Shown here: positions 12,105-22,674 of the stretch, piece by piece
Layout of the letters: every line of letters starts with the position of its first letter
Numbering within the stretch: the stretch's first letter is position 1
Assembly (NCBI GenBank): GCA_051294375.1
Contig: CM119270.1
Location: 21,171,775 to 21,235,774, forward strand
Length of the DNA stretch: 64,000 bases
Source: Paraspadella gotoi
Taxonomy: Eukaryota > Chaetognatha
Direction of reading: 5' to 3'
Made by a program: the position numbers and the translations under genes
The notes under the pieces: model-generated
Databases searched by the model: none
Told to the model about the DNA's origin: nothing
What the model saw: the letters and a program-made list of their open reading frames with translations, nothing else

Positions 12105-12332
12105 ATGAAAGAATTATTTTTTGTGGTTTTGAGGATCATTTTGACTCTCACTGATATCATCACTGATTTAAAAGTCACCACAAAATATCTCTATTCACAA
12201 ATGAAGGAAATTGGAATCCTTTTAATGGTCATTTTAATGGGGCATTGTTTTATATCAGCAACATATGGAATATATACCATATATAAAAATTCGGACTATT
12301 TTTTTCGGATTTTTAAGGGAAAAAAGTTCTAA
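12105..12332 (+). CDS. Gene A exon 1: N-terminus of XKR-like membrane protein
   Basis: An ATG at 12105 opens a 75-residue frame with two hydrophobic segments (about residues 5-23 and 33-58). The first contains TDIITD, matching the D-x-x-x-D arrangement at the start of XK-related proteins (known XKR pattern: a first helix with DIxTD, then a second helix). The frame stops at 12330-12332. A GTAAGA that could serve as splice donor lies a few bases past the stop (near 12336), so the exon may continue to it with a one-base sequence error, or the true donor is elsewhere. The next exon is 2.1 kb downstream, beyond a repeat insertion. Membership in gene A is inferred from the order expected in XKR proteins, not from a transcript. 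Confidence 0.4.
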   Translation: MKELFFVVLRIILTLTDIITDLKVTTKYLYSQMKEIGILLMVILMGHCFISATYGIYTIYKNSDYFFRIFKGKKF

Positions 12333-12618
12333 TTTTTGTAAGATATCCAATTAACCATGATAATGGAGGGATTTATGGATTTTGATAATTTTCTAGAACC
12401 AAATCCTTATTGAGTGAAATTTTTAAGGTTATTTTTGGTTAGATTGTAATTATAACTAATTTTTGATAAATTAACAAAATAAAAAAAAAGTTTTAAAAGT
12501 ACTTACAGCGCGCTTTTAGATAGGAAATTATATCAGAAAATTAGCCTGTTTTATTTCTAGATCGATACCCAATATGACCAGAAAATTTTCCCGTAACCGA
12601 CTTAATTTACTATTTTCA

Positions 12619-14142
12619 GTCGGATCTGCTTATCAGCAGATGCCCGAACTCTAGAGAGCTCTCTATGTCGGTCCGTCGGCGTCCGCCCCTTCAATATCTG
12701 TCGGCACTAACTTATATCATGAGAGACACATCGAATTATGATAAATTATGCAAAAAAAATGATGTCTGTCCGTCTGTCCGTCCGTCCGTCATCCGTCCGT
12801 CCCACCTTAGCAAAAAACACCAATTACTCGTGATTGGATGGATGGATTTAAATAAAATTTTGTGTGTGGATAGGTAAGTGGGTGATTGAGCTGGATATGA
12901 AGTTTCGATGGAATCGTCGGAGTGGTAATGAGAAAAATGGAAAAAACAAAAAAAATATATTACATATTTGAAACACCAATTGCTCATGAGTGGATGGGCT
13001 GAATTGACCTGGAATTTTGTATGTGGGTAGGAAAGTGTGAGATTGAACAGGAAATCAAGTTTTCGATGGAATAGTTTGAGTGGAAATGAGTTTAAATGGA
13101 AAAAACAAAAAACCTGTTTTACGTAATTGAATTATGCTTCTTTTCCTTTCTAAAATTAAATGTATATGCAGTGCAGGATTGTATTAATAAATCAAATAAT
13201 TAATCAGTTAATTAATCAAGTTAGTAAATAATTAAATCAATAATTAATTAAATTAGTCAATCAATCCGTCCATCGGTCGCTCACCTTAGCAAAAAGCTCC
13301 AATAACTCGTGATTGGCTGGTTGGATTGGAATTAAATTTTGTGTGTGGGTAGGAAGTGTGTGTAAGGGCTGGATATAAAGTCTCGATGTGAATCGTGTGA
13401 GTGGAAATTAGTTTAAAATGGAAAAAACATAAAGTCGCATTTGCTAAAATCTTTTTAACTTATTTTAACCAATAAATATTTCTAATTAATCATAATTGAA
13501 TGGATAGATTGAGTTGAAATTTTGGTGTGTGGGTAGGAAAATGTGTGACGAAGCTTGATATAAAGTTTCGGTGGAAACGTACCAGTGGAAAATGAGTTTA
13601 AATGAAAAAAATATGAGTCCACATTTACTTGAATTCTTTTTATTTATTTTAATCCATGATAGATTGAGATGAACTTTGTGAGCTGGTAGGGAAAGTGGGA
13701 GTAAAAAGCGAGATATAAAGTTTTGACGGAATGCAAGTGAAAAAAGATTGCAATTGAAAAAATGATGCAAGTTATATTAAAATCTTTAAAAGCATAAGGA
13801 TCGTCGCAATTGCATAAAAGAGAGAGAGAGAGAGAGAAAGAGGAGAGAGAAAAGAGCAGGGAGAGAGAGAGAGAGAGAGTAGAGTAGAGTGAGAGAGAGA
13901 GAAAGAGAGAGAGAGAGTATGAGAGAGAGAGAGGAGAGAGAGAAGAGAGGAGAAAGAAGACAATAAATAAAATAGAGGATAATTGTTTGTTTTGATAAAA
14001 TATAAACAAAACATTTAATATCTGTCCTGACTCAATTTTAAGGACATCGATGATGACAAGCTGAATATAAATTATAATTAATTATTAAAATTAATTAATT
14101 AATTATTTAATCTATTAATTAATTATCGTAGGCAGATCCGAC
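12619..14142. repeat. Inverted, longer copy of the dispersed repeat, with five tandem units
   Basis: This begins GTCGGATCTGC and ends GCAGATCCGAC, perfect 11-base inverted ends. It is the reverse orientation of 4498-5295. Internally it has the (CGTC)n stretch near 12765-12800 and about five tandem units of 120-170 bases (about 12825-12960, 12985-13110, 13300-13430, 13485-13610, 13640-13765). A (GA)n field (13815-13960) and TTAA repeats follow. It sits in the putative intron between the two gene A exons. Confidence 0.55.
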
Positions 14143-14410
14143 ATTGTTTGCTCAAACTTGTTCCTTCACATCTTATTTTTTCGCGCCTTTTTCAATCACA
14201 ATTTTTGTAATTTTTTAAAAAATATAGATGAGCTAACTGAACCAATTGAAGGTGTTTAAGCAAGACGGCAAACTCGTCTCTTGCTCAATTTGTCCACTTT
14301 ATGAAACCGGCGATATTGACAGGAATGCGTTTTGAGAATTTAATCACGAGATACAAAATTAATTAGGGTTAATAAGTGTTTCTGCCTAATAATTAGAACA
14401 TTTTCTCCAG

Positions 14411-15225
14411 AATTCTAAAGTGAAGTGCCTTACTATATTATTAAACCTATTGGGTTTAGGATCATTTCCATTAATTATTGATCAGTATTTTGACAACCAA
14501 ATATCAAAGAAAAAAAGAAATAAAATCCCAAATAAGTTGTTGAAAAAAACATTTTTTATTACCAACATGGATTTAATTCATAATTTGTTTGAAAGTTTTC
14601 CACAACTGCTGGTAACGATTGCAGGTTCAATTCTTACCTGGACTGGAGCCACAGACTCACTGTGTATCGATTATATATTTCCAAAGGATAATTATATTAC
14701 TTTTTTAATAGCAGGAAAATCTACCGTTTACAGAAAGACACTTACTACAAATCTGTATGAGATGACAAATATCTCTTGCATGTGCAGGGATGAGAAATCC
14801 TATGGTTCGCGACGGATTTTCTGTTCTTGGCCAATTGATCAATCAATATACTATGAATTTGCTTCAATTGCTTCTTCTACTTTTAGTTTGACTAAGTTTG
14901 CCATAGATAATAGACACCAGACTATCTTTCAATCAAACAAATCTGAATTTATCAAAATCATGATAACAGCTGGTTCATTATTAGGCTTATTGCAGGGGCT
15001 TTTTGGAACCTTAACATCATTATATCTGGTTTATATATACTCCCTAAACTTTTGCCTATGGTTTATTTTTTTGGCTCCACTTTCACTGCTCAGGTTATTT
15101 ACATTATCTGAATTGCACTCTTTAGCCAAAAGAATTTTTCATGCAAATGCCAAAAATGTTAAAGTGATGGAAAAGTCTGAGTCACTTAACTTTACATTGC
15201 TCGCTTTTTCAATGTTATGGAGTAG
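14411..15225 (+). CDS. Gene A exon 2: divergent XK-related (XKR-like) protein, interrupted by N gap
   Basis: A splice acceptor (TTCTCCAG) ends at 14410 and the frame is open from 14411 into the gap at 15226. Features resembling the XKR family are a leucine-rich LLNLLGLGSFPLI segment, the LFESFPQLLVTI helix (XKR proteins have E-S-x-P-Q-L at this place), and later ITAGSLLGLLQGLFG and LSLLRLFTLSELHSLA helices. XKR proteins include caspase-activated phospholipid scramblases of the plasma membrane. An unusual feature is an insert of about 110 residues with several Cys between the PQLL helix and the next one, where family members have a short loop. The frame resumes after the gap at 18817, not at 15251. 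The family call is from motif order only. Confidence 0.5.
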
Positions 15226-15250
15226 NNNNNNNNNNNNNNNNNNNNNNNNN
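15226..15250. other. Assembly gap, 25 N
   Basis: A run of exactly 25 N interrupts gene A. Fixed 25-N runs are used by some long-read gap fillers (PBJelly, for overfilled gaps) when the fill from the two sides does not meet. The bases on the right (15251 onward) repeat those at 18817 onward, as expected of such a failed fill. Confidence 0.9.
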
Positions 15251-15390
15251 CATTTTATTTCATTCTTTTTTGCTTTAAAAACTCACGCACATTTTAGCAG
15301 GTAAATCGCATCAGGTTGTTCTTATTTCTTTTGATCATCACAATTGAATAAAATATTTCAGTAATCTTTCAGCTAATCAGTTTATCTTAT

Positions 15391-15968
15391 GTGTATTAAA
15401 TCACCTCGTGGCGACAGCGAGGACAGCATGTTCATGTAGTCCGAGCTTTGGATCTGGCAGTAGGCCCATGCCATACAGGCGGCGTTATCCCAGGTCCATC
15501 CCACTTTCTAACATGACAACCTCAGGGCTCAACCAGGGAGCACATGTGAGAGGCTGCATTAGTCCACTGAGCCACTGAGGCGCCTGCGAAAGATAAACAG
15601 CTTTAATCCATCTGTGGTGATAGGACCACCCAGACAGCCGCCCCCAGGACTCTCGCATATGAGAGTACGAAGCAGGGATGAAGCGCATGTCTCTCCGCTG
15701 AACCTCTCTTCATTCTGGTGGCCTTTTTGAGTGGCAGCTGTGTAGCTCAAACCACATCAAGGGCAGGAGGAGTATTATCATGCCCGGGTTGCGTGTTCGG
15801 GATCACGTCGCGGCTCACCATTGAAGAGGCTGTTTTTACAGGGCGCCACACCCGCACGGAATCACCTCGTGGCGACAGCGAGACAGCATGTCATGTAGTC
15901 CACTGAGCCACTGAGGCGCTGCGAAAGAAACAGCTTTAATCCATCTGTGGTGATAGGACCACCAGACT
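15391..15968. mobile_element. Insertion with direct terminal repeats, absent from the clean copy
   Basis: At the position matching 18961-18972, this copy carries about 570 extra bases of higher GC content. The block starting CACCTCGTGGCGACAGCGAG occurs at 15400 and again near 15863. The block ACTGAGCCACTGAGGCGC, continuing to GGTGATAGGACCACC, occurs near 15565 and 15903. The interior holds a tRNA-like stretch (GTAGCTCAAACCAC, then GTGTTCGGGATCACG, near 15737-15810). It may be a SINE-type or short direct-repeat element, heterozygous or present in only some molecules. Confidence 0.45.
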
Positions 15969-15974
15969 ATAAAC

Positions 15975-16390
15975 ATAAGAAATATGGTAAAATCATTATC
16001 CATTCATTCAATAAATAAGCTACATATTGCTGAGCAAACTCATCCCGTCCCATTGGCTTGGACAGCTAAGTACTAGTTCACCAACCGTGAATTTTCGAGT
16101 TCAATCCCCCTCATGGTCTTGTTGGTTAAAGAGTGATGGTGTTCGCATAAACATGCCAGAGACATGGGTGGGTCATTGCAAGTCCAAAACCCTGACCACC
16201 TTCTGTCAGGAGATGCCTCACACCCGCCGGGCATCTCTAATTTCTGCCCCTTGCACTGTCTATAATTTTAAAGCTGGACTTTGTCCAGTGTAATAGTATA
16301 TTTATTATAAACTCAAAGTCAGGAGCAAGATAGCTTATCATGAAATGAATGGATAATTATTATATTGGTTGTACCAATTTCATAAAATTC
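15975..16390. mobile_element. Noisy copy of the inverted-repeat/tRNA-like element
   Basis: Same element as 18990-19386 with indels: left inverted end at about 15990-16024, B-box-like GAGTTCAATCCCC near 16098, right inverted end at about 16330-16380. Confidence 0.45.
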
Positions 16391-16499
16391 AGTCCTTCTT
16401 ATTTGATGCTAGTTCGAAGTATAATATAGTATTCCTCGATCAAATACTTAACAGAGTGGCCTTTTCATACAATTTGAAAAAAATTTTTGAAATATTATA

Positions 16500-18000
16500 C
16501 CACTTCATTGCAGGGAAGCAGGTACTGAAAAACTGAGAAACCAGGTCGATAGGCATAGTGAACCTTTGCAATGCCATGCTTAGACACTGAGACAACCTGG
16601 TGAGAATTTTCTGCTGAAGCAAATCAAACCGTTTTAATGGAGAACCACTAAAATTCCAGACATGGGGTTTGGCAAAATTGATGATGTTCGCCTACCAACG
16701 CTGGTTTTTTTCCTATTTGCGAAATGAAAAGAAAAAACATAATTGCCAGTTATTTTCACGTCCAAGGAATTGTAATAGAAACAATACAAATCGATAACTA
16801 TTAATTTTGAAAATAAGCAGAAACATTATTATATTTATAGTAAAATAAAACCAAAATACTTCATTACTTCGTTATCTAAAACTTGGCAACTACATGGCTT
16901 TAAATCGACTCATGACTGTTCAATTGGCGATAGTTTTGGTGGATATTCTCTTGGCTTCTTTTTATTTCTACTTTATTGCAATTTAAAGAGACCACTTTCA
17001 AAATGGTTTACTGTTTTTTGGCTCAATTATTTACCGCAATACTCTTAATATGTAAATCTTTACTGGTACACTTATCATTGCAATTTGCAGTATTTGTTAC
17101 AAAAAAAAGAAGCATTTGATAAATTTACCCTTTTTCAAGTTAAAAATAAAAACACCTTTGACTTTATACAGAAAATTAATCCTCAAAAGGATGCGAGTGA
17201 ATTCCCAGCATTCTGTTAACAATTTGGGAACCTCTATGCCAATTTGTTTGGAATAGTAATTGTAGCATTTTAGTCAAACTGACTGGAGAAAGTGTTTTTT
17301 TGGTTAGAATCCTGGTTGACCAAGAGTTGTTCTTCTTTCAATTATTCACTTGGTCCTTCCTCTTCATCGATTCACCAAAAGTCATATGGAGAATTCTGCC
17401 TTCTCAAAATTTGCCGAATTGTGTTCAATTGCAAAATCACCGATTGTGAAATTGGAATCCATGCTAATCTTCATCGAATTGGATTCGAAACGTTTCTTTA
17501 TTTAACTAAAAATTTTTCTCGTCTTTTTAACGTGTATCACTTTTTCCAATGGTAAAGTTATCAGCCTTTTGTTGGTAAAAAGGCACCAATTTGTAAGTTT
17601 TATCATCAAGATTGTTTTTATCATTGGATTCATTTTGATATCTGCATGGACCAAGGAAAGCAGAGCAATTTCAAGAACGGCGAGTGGTGTGCTAAGAACG
17701 TTGATAAGAATTCCGCTTAAACGAATGTACGGCGAAGGTTTGGAGACTCTGGAAATGGCACAACCCGTGATTATGGAGTTCTTTAAGTTAGTCAGAGATT
17801 GTCAATTGTATTGAAGAAGATTGTGCGTCCAGGTTGGGCAAGAAAAAAAACCTCGTAATGTGGACAATGGAATATTTTCCATATTTGGCCCAAGAAGCGA
17901 TGGAAGAGATAAAGATGAGATCAAGAAATAATAGAGGGAGATTGGATTAACTTCTTATTGTTATTCCATTTCTATTTTTTATAATCAATGAATAAATTTA
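16500..18000 (+). pseudogene. Noisy, frameshifted duplicate of gene B copy 2
   Basis: It matches 19500-21010 throughout, with single-base insertions and deletions that break the frame many times. Only short pieces stay open, for example 17569-17814. Almost all differences from the clean copy are indels. I treat it as part of the unpolished duplicate, not as a third B gene. Confidence 0.65.
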
Positions 18001-18802
18001 GGCAAATTAAATATTTATTCATGTGTATTGGGGCGGGCCAAAATCGATCGATTTTACATGGTGACAATCTTACAAGCGCCGGTAGAAATACGCTGTCAAC
18101 ATGCAAACCAGTGGTTATTAATTTATTTTAAAAATTAGTTAAGTAGAAAATACTAAAAACCATTTGTGTTAAAATTTTATATTGATCAGTAAGATATGCC
18201 TTGACAATGAGTGGAGAAATTTGGCTTTTCAAATCGGGTTTAATTTTCTATCACTTTTTAAATTCAACTCATGAAAAAGCCTGAGAAAAAAGGATTTAAG
18301 ATAGCCAAATCACAACTTGATAAAAATCATAAATTTACTCTCCAGCTATTGATTTTTAAAAAGATGTCTCGTTTTTGAGTATCCTAATTAAATTAAAGCT
18401 GGGCCGTTAAATTTATACTACAGTATTCGTAAGTACGTCCTTCTCTTTAGATTTGAAAGGGCTTTCAGAAAGATAATAATATAATATTATTTTATTTCAA
18501 ATTGTTCAGAAAACTTACTGAAAGTAAGAAAAAAAAATTAAATCTAAAAAAAGTTAGTTTTTAAAAATTAAAGACAATTTTCATATCCATCTTCCTGTTA
18601 TCATTGCTGAGGCATATCAATGTCGATTCCTGGTCAAATATATATAAATAGTTTGGGTTTTTACTTTTAAATTCATATTTAATAATAAAAAAAATCATGC
18701 ATGGGTTTGCAAATGACAACGTTTTTCTACCGGCGCTTGTAAAAGTGCACCATGTATAATTCTAGTTCTTTCCAGAGAAGTAGCATCTCTCTTCTTGTTT
18801 GA

Positions 18803-18871
18803 ATGTTATGGAGTAGCATTTTATTTTCATTCTTTTTTGCTTTAAAAACTCACGCACATTTTAGCAGGTAA
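18803..18871 (+). CDS. Gene A, last 20-odd codons after the gap
   Basis: The sequence overlaps the left edge of the N gap (ATGTTATGGAGTAG) and continues in frame to SILFSFFFALKTHAHFSR and a TAA stop at 18869-18871. The same C-terminus ends the truncated copy at 2938. It is the true continuation of the exon at 14411-15225. It ends with a final membrane segment and a short polar tail. Confidence 0.6.
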   Translation: MLWSSILFSFFFALKTHAHFSR

Positions 18872-18910
18872 ATCGCATCAGGTTGTTCTTATTCCTTTTG
18901 ATCACAATTG

Positions 18911-18916
18911 AATAAA
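18911..18916 (+). promoter_or_regulatory. Candidate polyadenylation signal of gene A
   Basis: AATAAA lies 40 bases after the gene A stop codon. In the truncated copy the matching site reads AATGTA, so that copy has lost it. Confidence 0.35.
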
Positions 18917-18989
18917 ATATTTCCAGTAATCTTTCAGCTAATCAGTTATCTTATGTGTATTAAATAATTAATAAACTATAAACATAAGA

Positions 18990-19386
18990 AATAGGTAAAA
19001 TCATTATCCATTCATTCAATAAATAAGCTACATATTGCTGAGCAAAACTCAGCCCGTCCCATTGGCTTGGACAGCTAAGTACTAGTTCACCAACCGTGAA
19101 TTTCGAGTTCAATCCCCTCATGGTCTTGTTGGTTAAAGAGTGATGGTGTTCGCATAAACATGCCAGAGACATGGGTGGGTCATTGCAAGTCCAAAACCCT
19201 GACCACCTTCTGTCAGGAGATGCCTCACACCCCGGGCATCTCTAATTTCTGCCCCTTGCCACTGTCTATAATTTTAAAGCTGGACTTTGTCAGTGTAATA
19301 GTATATTTATTATAAACTCAAAGTCAGGAGCAAGATAGCTTATTCATGAAATGAATGGATAATTATTATATTGGTTGTACCAATTT
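18990..19386. mobile_element. Compact inverted-repeat element with tRNA-like core
   Basis: Left end (18990-19031) and right end (19333-19386) are inverted repeats sharing ATCCATTCATTCA..AATAAGCTA. The core has an A-box-like GGCTTGGACAGCTAAGTAC (19061-19080) and a B-box-like GAGTTCAATCCCC about 37 bases later, the spacing of a tRNA-derived promoter. This is the cleanest copy of the family. It lies between genes A and B. Confidence 0.5.
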
Positions 19387-19780
19387 CATAAAATTCAGCT
19401 CCTTTCTATTTTGATGCTAGTTCGAAGTATAATATAGTATTCCTCGATCTAATACTTAACAGAGTGGCCTTTTCATACAATTGAAAAAATTTTTGAAATA
19501 TTATACCACTTCATTGCGAGGGAAGCCAGGTACTGAAAAACTGAGAAACCAGGTCGATAGGCATAGTGAACCTTTGCAATGCCATGCTTTAGACACTGAA
19601 CAACCTGGTGAGAATTTTCTGCTGAAGCAAATCAAACCGTTTTAATGGGAAACCACTAAAATTCCAGACATGGGGTTTGGCAAAATTGATTGATGTTCGC
19701 CTACCAACGCTGGTTTTTTCCTATTTGCGAAATGAAAAAAAAACATAATTGCCAGTTATTTTCACGTCCAAGGAATTGTA

Positions 19781-21004
19781 ATGAAACAATACAAATCGAT
19801 AACTATTAATTTTGAAAATAAGCAGAAACATTATTATATTTATAGTAAAATAAAACCAAATACTTCATTACTTCGTTATCTAAAACTTGGCAACTACATG
19901 GCTTTAAATCCGACTCATGACGTTCAATTGGCAATAGTTTTGGTGGATATTCTCTTGGCTTCTTTTTATTTCTACTTTATTGCCAATTTAAAGAGACCAC
20001 TTTCAAAATGGTTTACTGTTTTTTTGGCTCAATTATTTACCGCAATACTCTTATATGTAAATCTTTACTGGTACACTTATCATTGCAATTTGCAGTATTT
20101 GTTACAAAAAAAAGAAAAGCATTTGATAAATTTACCCTTTTTCAAGTTAAAAATAAAAACACCTTTGACTTTTATACAGAAAATTAACCTCAAAAGGATG
20201 CGATGGAATTCCCAGCATTCTGTTAACAAATTTGGGAACCTCTATGCCAATTTTTTTGGAATAGTAATTGTAGCATTTTTAGTCAAACTGACTAGAAAAG
20301 TATTTTTTGGTTGTAATCCTGGTTGGACCAAGATTGTTCTTCTTTCAATTATTCACTTGGTTCCTCCTCTTTCCATCGGATTCACCAAAAGTCATATGGA
20401 GAATTCTGCCTTCTCAAAATTTGCCGAATTGTGTTCAATTGCAAAAATCACCGATTGTGAAAATTTGGAATCCATGCTTAATCTTCATCGAAATTGGATT
20501 CGAAACTTTCTTTATTTAACTAAAAATTTTTCTCTCTTTTTAACTGTATCACTTTTTCCAATGGTAAAGTTTATCAGCCTTTTGTTGGTAAAAAGGCACC
20601 AATTTGTAAGTTTTATCATCAAGATTGTTTTTATCATTGGATTCATTTTGATATCTGCATGGACCAAGGAAAGCAGAGCAATTTCAAGAACGGCGAGTGG
20701 TTGGCTAAAGAACGTTGATAAGAATTCCCTTAAACGAATGTACCGCGAAGGTTTGGAGACTCTGGAAATGGCACAACCCGTGATTATGGAGTTCTTTAAG
20801 TTAGTCAGAGATTGTCATTTTATTGAAGAAGATTGTCGTCCAGGTTGGGCAAAGAAAAAACCTCGTAATGTGACAATGGAATATTTTCCATATTTGGCCC
20901 AAGAAGCGATGGAAGAGATAAAGATGAGATCAAGAAATAATAGAGGAGATTGGATTAACCTTCTTATTGTTATTCCATTTCTATTTTTTATAATCAATGA
21001 ATAA
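19781..21004 (+). CDS. Gene B, copy 2: unrecognised multi-pass membrane protein
   Basis: The frame is open from an ATG at 19781 to the stop at 21002-21004 (407 residues); a second ATG at 19899 gives the MALNPTHD start shared with copy 1. Coding similarity continues upstream to about 19637 (KPLKFQTWGLAKLIDVR) if one missing A is allowed in the A9 run near 19734, so the N-terminus may be longer and that deletion an error. About seven hydrophobic segments sit where they do in copy 1. A basic/acidic region before the last helix (CHFIEEDCRPGWAKKKP) is identical in both copies. No signal peptide and no known catalytic motif are visible. The gene follows gene A on the same strand, and the AB order recurs at 2.3-6.9 kb. 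I do not assign a family; a distant XKR-like protein is one possibility because the first two helices are similarly arranged. Confidence 0.65.
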   Translation: MKQYKSITINFENKQKHYYIYSKIKPNTSLLRYLKLGNYMALNPTHDVQLAIVLVDILLASFYFYFIANLKRPLSKWFTVFLAQLFTAILLYVNLYWYTYHCNLQYLLQKKEKHLINLPFFKLKIKTPLTFIQKINLKRMRWNSQHSVNKFGNLYANFFGIVIVAFLVKLTRKVFFGCNPGWTKIVLLSIIHLVPPLSIGFTKSHMENSAFSKFAELCSIAKITDCENLESMLNLHRNWIRNFLYLTKNFSLFLTVSLFPMVKFISLLLVKRHQFVSFIIKIVFIIGFILISAWTKESRAISRTASGWLKNVDKNSLKRMYREGLETLEMAQPVIMEFFKLVRDCHFIEEDCRPGWAKKKPRNVTMEYFPYLAQEAMEEIKMRSRNNRGDWINLLIVIPFLFFIINE

Positions 21005-21063
21005 ATTTAGGCAAATTAAATATTTATACATGTGTATTGGGGCGGGCCAAAATCGATCGATTT

Positions 21064-21766
21064 TACATGGTGACAATCTTACAAGCGCCGGTAGAAATAC
21101 GCTGTCACATGCAAACCAGTGGTTATTTAATTTATTTTAAAAATTAGTTAAGTAGAAAATACTAAAACCATTTGTGTTAAAATTTTATATTGATCAGTTA
21201 AGATATGCCTTGACAATGAGTGGAGAAATTTGGCTTTTCAAATCGGGTTTAATTTTCTATCACTTTTTAAATTCAACTCATGAAAAAGCCTGAGAAAAAA
21301 GGATTTAAGATAGCCAATCACAACTTGATAAAAATCATAAATTTACTCTCCAGCTATTGATTTTTAAAAAGATGTCTCGTTTTTGAGTATCCTAATTAAA
21401 TTAAAGCTGGGCCAGTTAAATTTTATACTACAGTATTCGTAAGTACGTCCTTCTCTTTAGATTTGAAAGGGCTTTCAGAAAATAATAATATAATATTATT
21501 TTATTTCAAATTTGTTCAGAAAACTTACTGAAAGTAAGAAAAAAAAATTAAATCTAAAAAAAGTTAGTTTAAAAATTAAAGACAATTTTCATATCCATCT
21601 TCCTGTTATCATTGCTGAGGCATATCAATGTCGATTCTGATCAAATATATATAAATAGTTTGGGTTTTTACTTTTAAATTCATATTTAATAATAAAAAAA
21701 ATCATCATGGGTTTGCAAATGACAACGTTTTTCTACCGGCGCTTGTAAAATTGTCACCATGTATAA
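21064..21766. mobile_element. MITE with ~55-base terminal inverted repeats
   Basis: Both ends read inward as ACATGGTGACAAT, then TTACAAGCGCCGGTAGAAA and about 20 further matching bases. The element is about 700 bases and AT-rich, with no open frame. TA lies at both borders, consistent with a Tc1/mariner-type target site. A noisy copy occupies about 18050-18757 in the duplicate block. Confidence 0.65.
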
Positions 21767-21769
21767 ATT

Positions 21770-22295
21770 CTAGTTCTCTCCAAAATTACTAAATTGATTT
21801 TCAATACAACTTTTTAAATTAGTTCATTGGGTTGTTCCACTGAAGCTTTTAAATATTTATTAATATATAATAAATGACAAAAAAATTTTTTTGAATATTA
21901 TTTTTTAAGATCGGATTCCTATAAAGCTTAAAATGTTAAATAAAAGTTAGTACTATAATTTTTAAAATTTTGACAATAAATTGGTTAAAAATTTTAAAAA
22001 CCTTAAAAAATCATCATCATCATTATTAATTGGATTTTATAGGTTTTAAAAATTTATATCAATAAAATAAAAAAAAATTAAAAAGTTGTAATAATAACCT
22101 TTATCTAACTTTTAAAGCTCTTTCAGAATCTATTAAAAAATTTGAAAAATTTTTTAAAAAATTTAAACTTTATATACGTAGTAATAAAATAATTTTTGAA
22201 TGCTTCCGTGCGCTTATCACAAGACAAATTTTAAAAATTATTTTCATTTTCATATTCTCTCACGATCACTTTACTTCTAGTTTTCACCCTGTTCC
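21770..22295. other. AT-rich intergenic, no gene seen
   Basis: Very AT-rich sequence with poly-A and poly-T runs and stop codons in all frames. It has no counterpart after gene B copy 1, so 21030-22295 is extra relative to the first module. Confidence 0.4.
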
Positions 22296-22299
22296 GGCC

Positions 22300-22615
22300 T
22301 AATTCTCTTTTATTGATGAAAATATTATATTCGATTAATCAATTTAATTTACTCACTACATCAAAAATCTGACTGCGGTTTAAATTTACTGCATTATAAA
22401 TCTCACTTCACTTCAAATCTCCCTGAACTTTTTATCTCACTGCACATTAAATCTCCCTGAACGTTTTATCTCATTGCACATTAAATCTCCCTGAACTTTT
22501 TATCTCACTTCACTTCAAATCTCCTTTCACTTTAAATCTCACAGTGGTTCAAGTTTTGCTGCTCATTTTGCTGATGAGATGAGAGTTGGTCGACCTTTTT
22601 CGGTTGTGGGTCATA

Positions 22616-22674
<59 letters not shown>

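Larger units (their letters stand above)
15251..18775 (+). repeat. Noisy duplicate of 18817-21785 inserted at the gap
   Basis: Starting directly after the N run, this block reproduces the end of gene A, the inverted-repeat element, gene B and the MITE in the same order as 18817-21785. It adds scattered one-base indels. Its last recognisable base is near 18775. At about 18801 the clean contig appears to begin, with a short overlap (ATGTTATGGAGTAG) of the sequence left of the gap. The simplest reading is a redundant raw-read extension, not a tandem gene duplication. The one large difference is an extra segment at 15391-15968. Confidence 0.75.

Noticed and set aside
12105-15225. Genes A and B as one prokaryote-style operon
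   Set aside because: Splice-like borders, a 2-kb intron and polyadenylation signals between them argue for separate eukaryotic genes.
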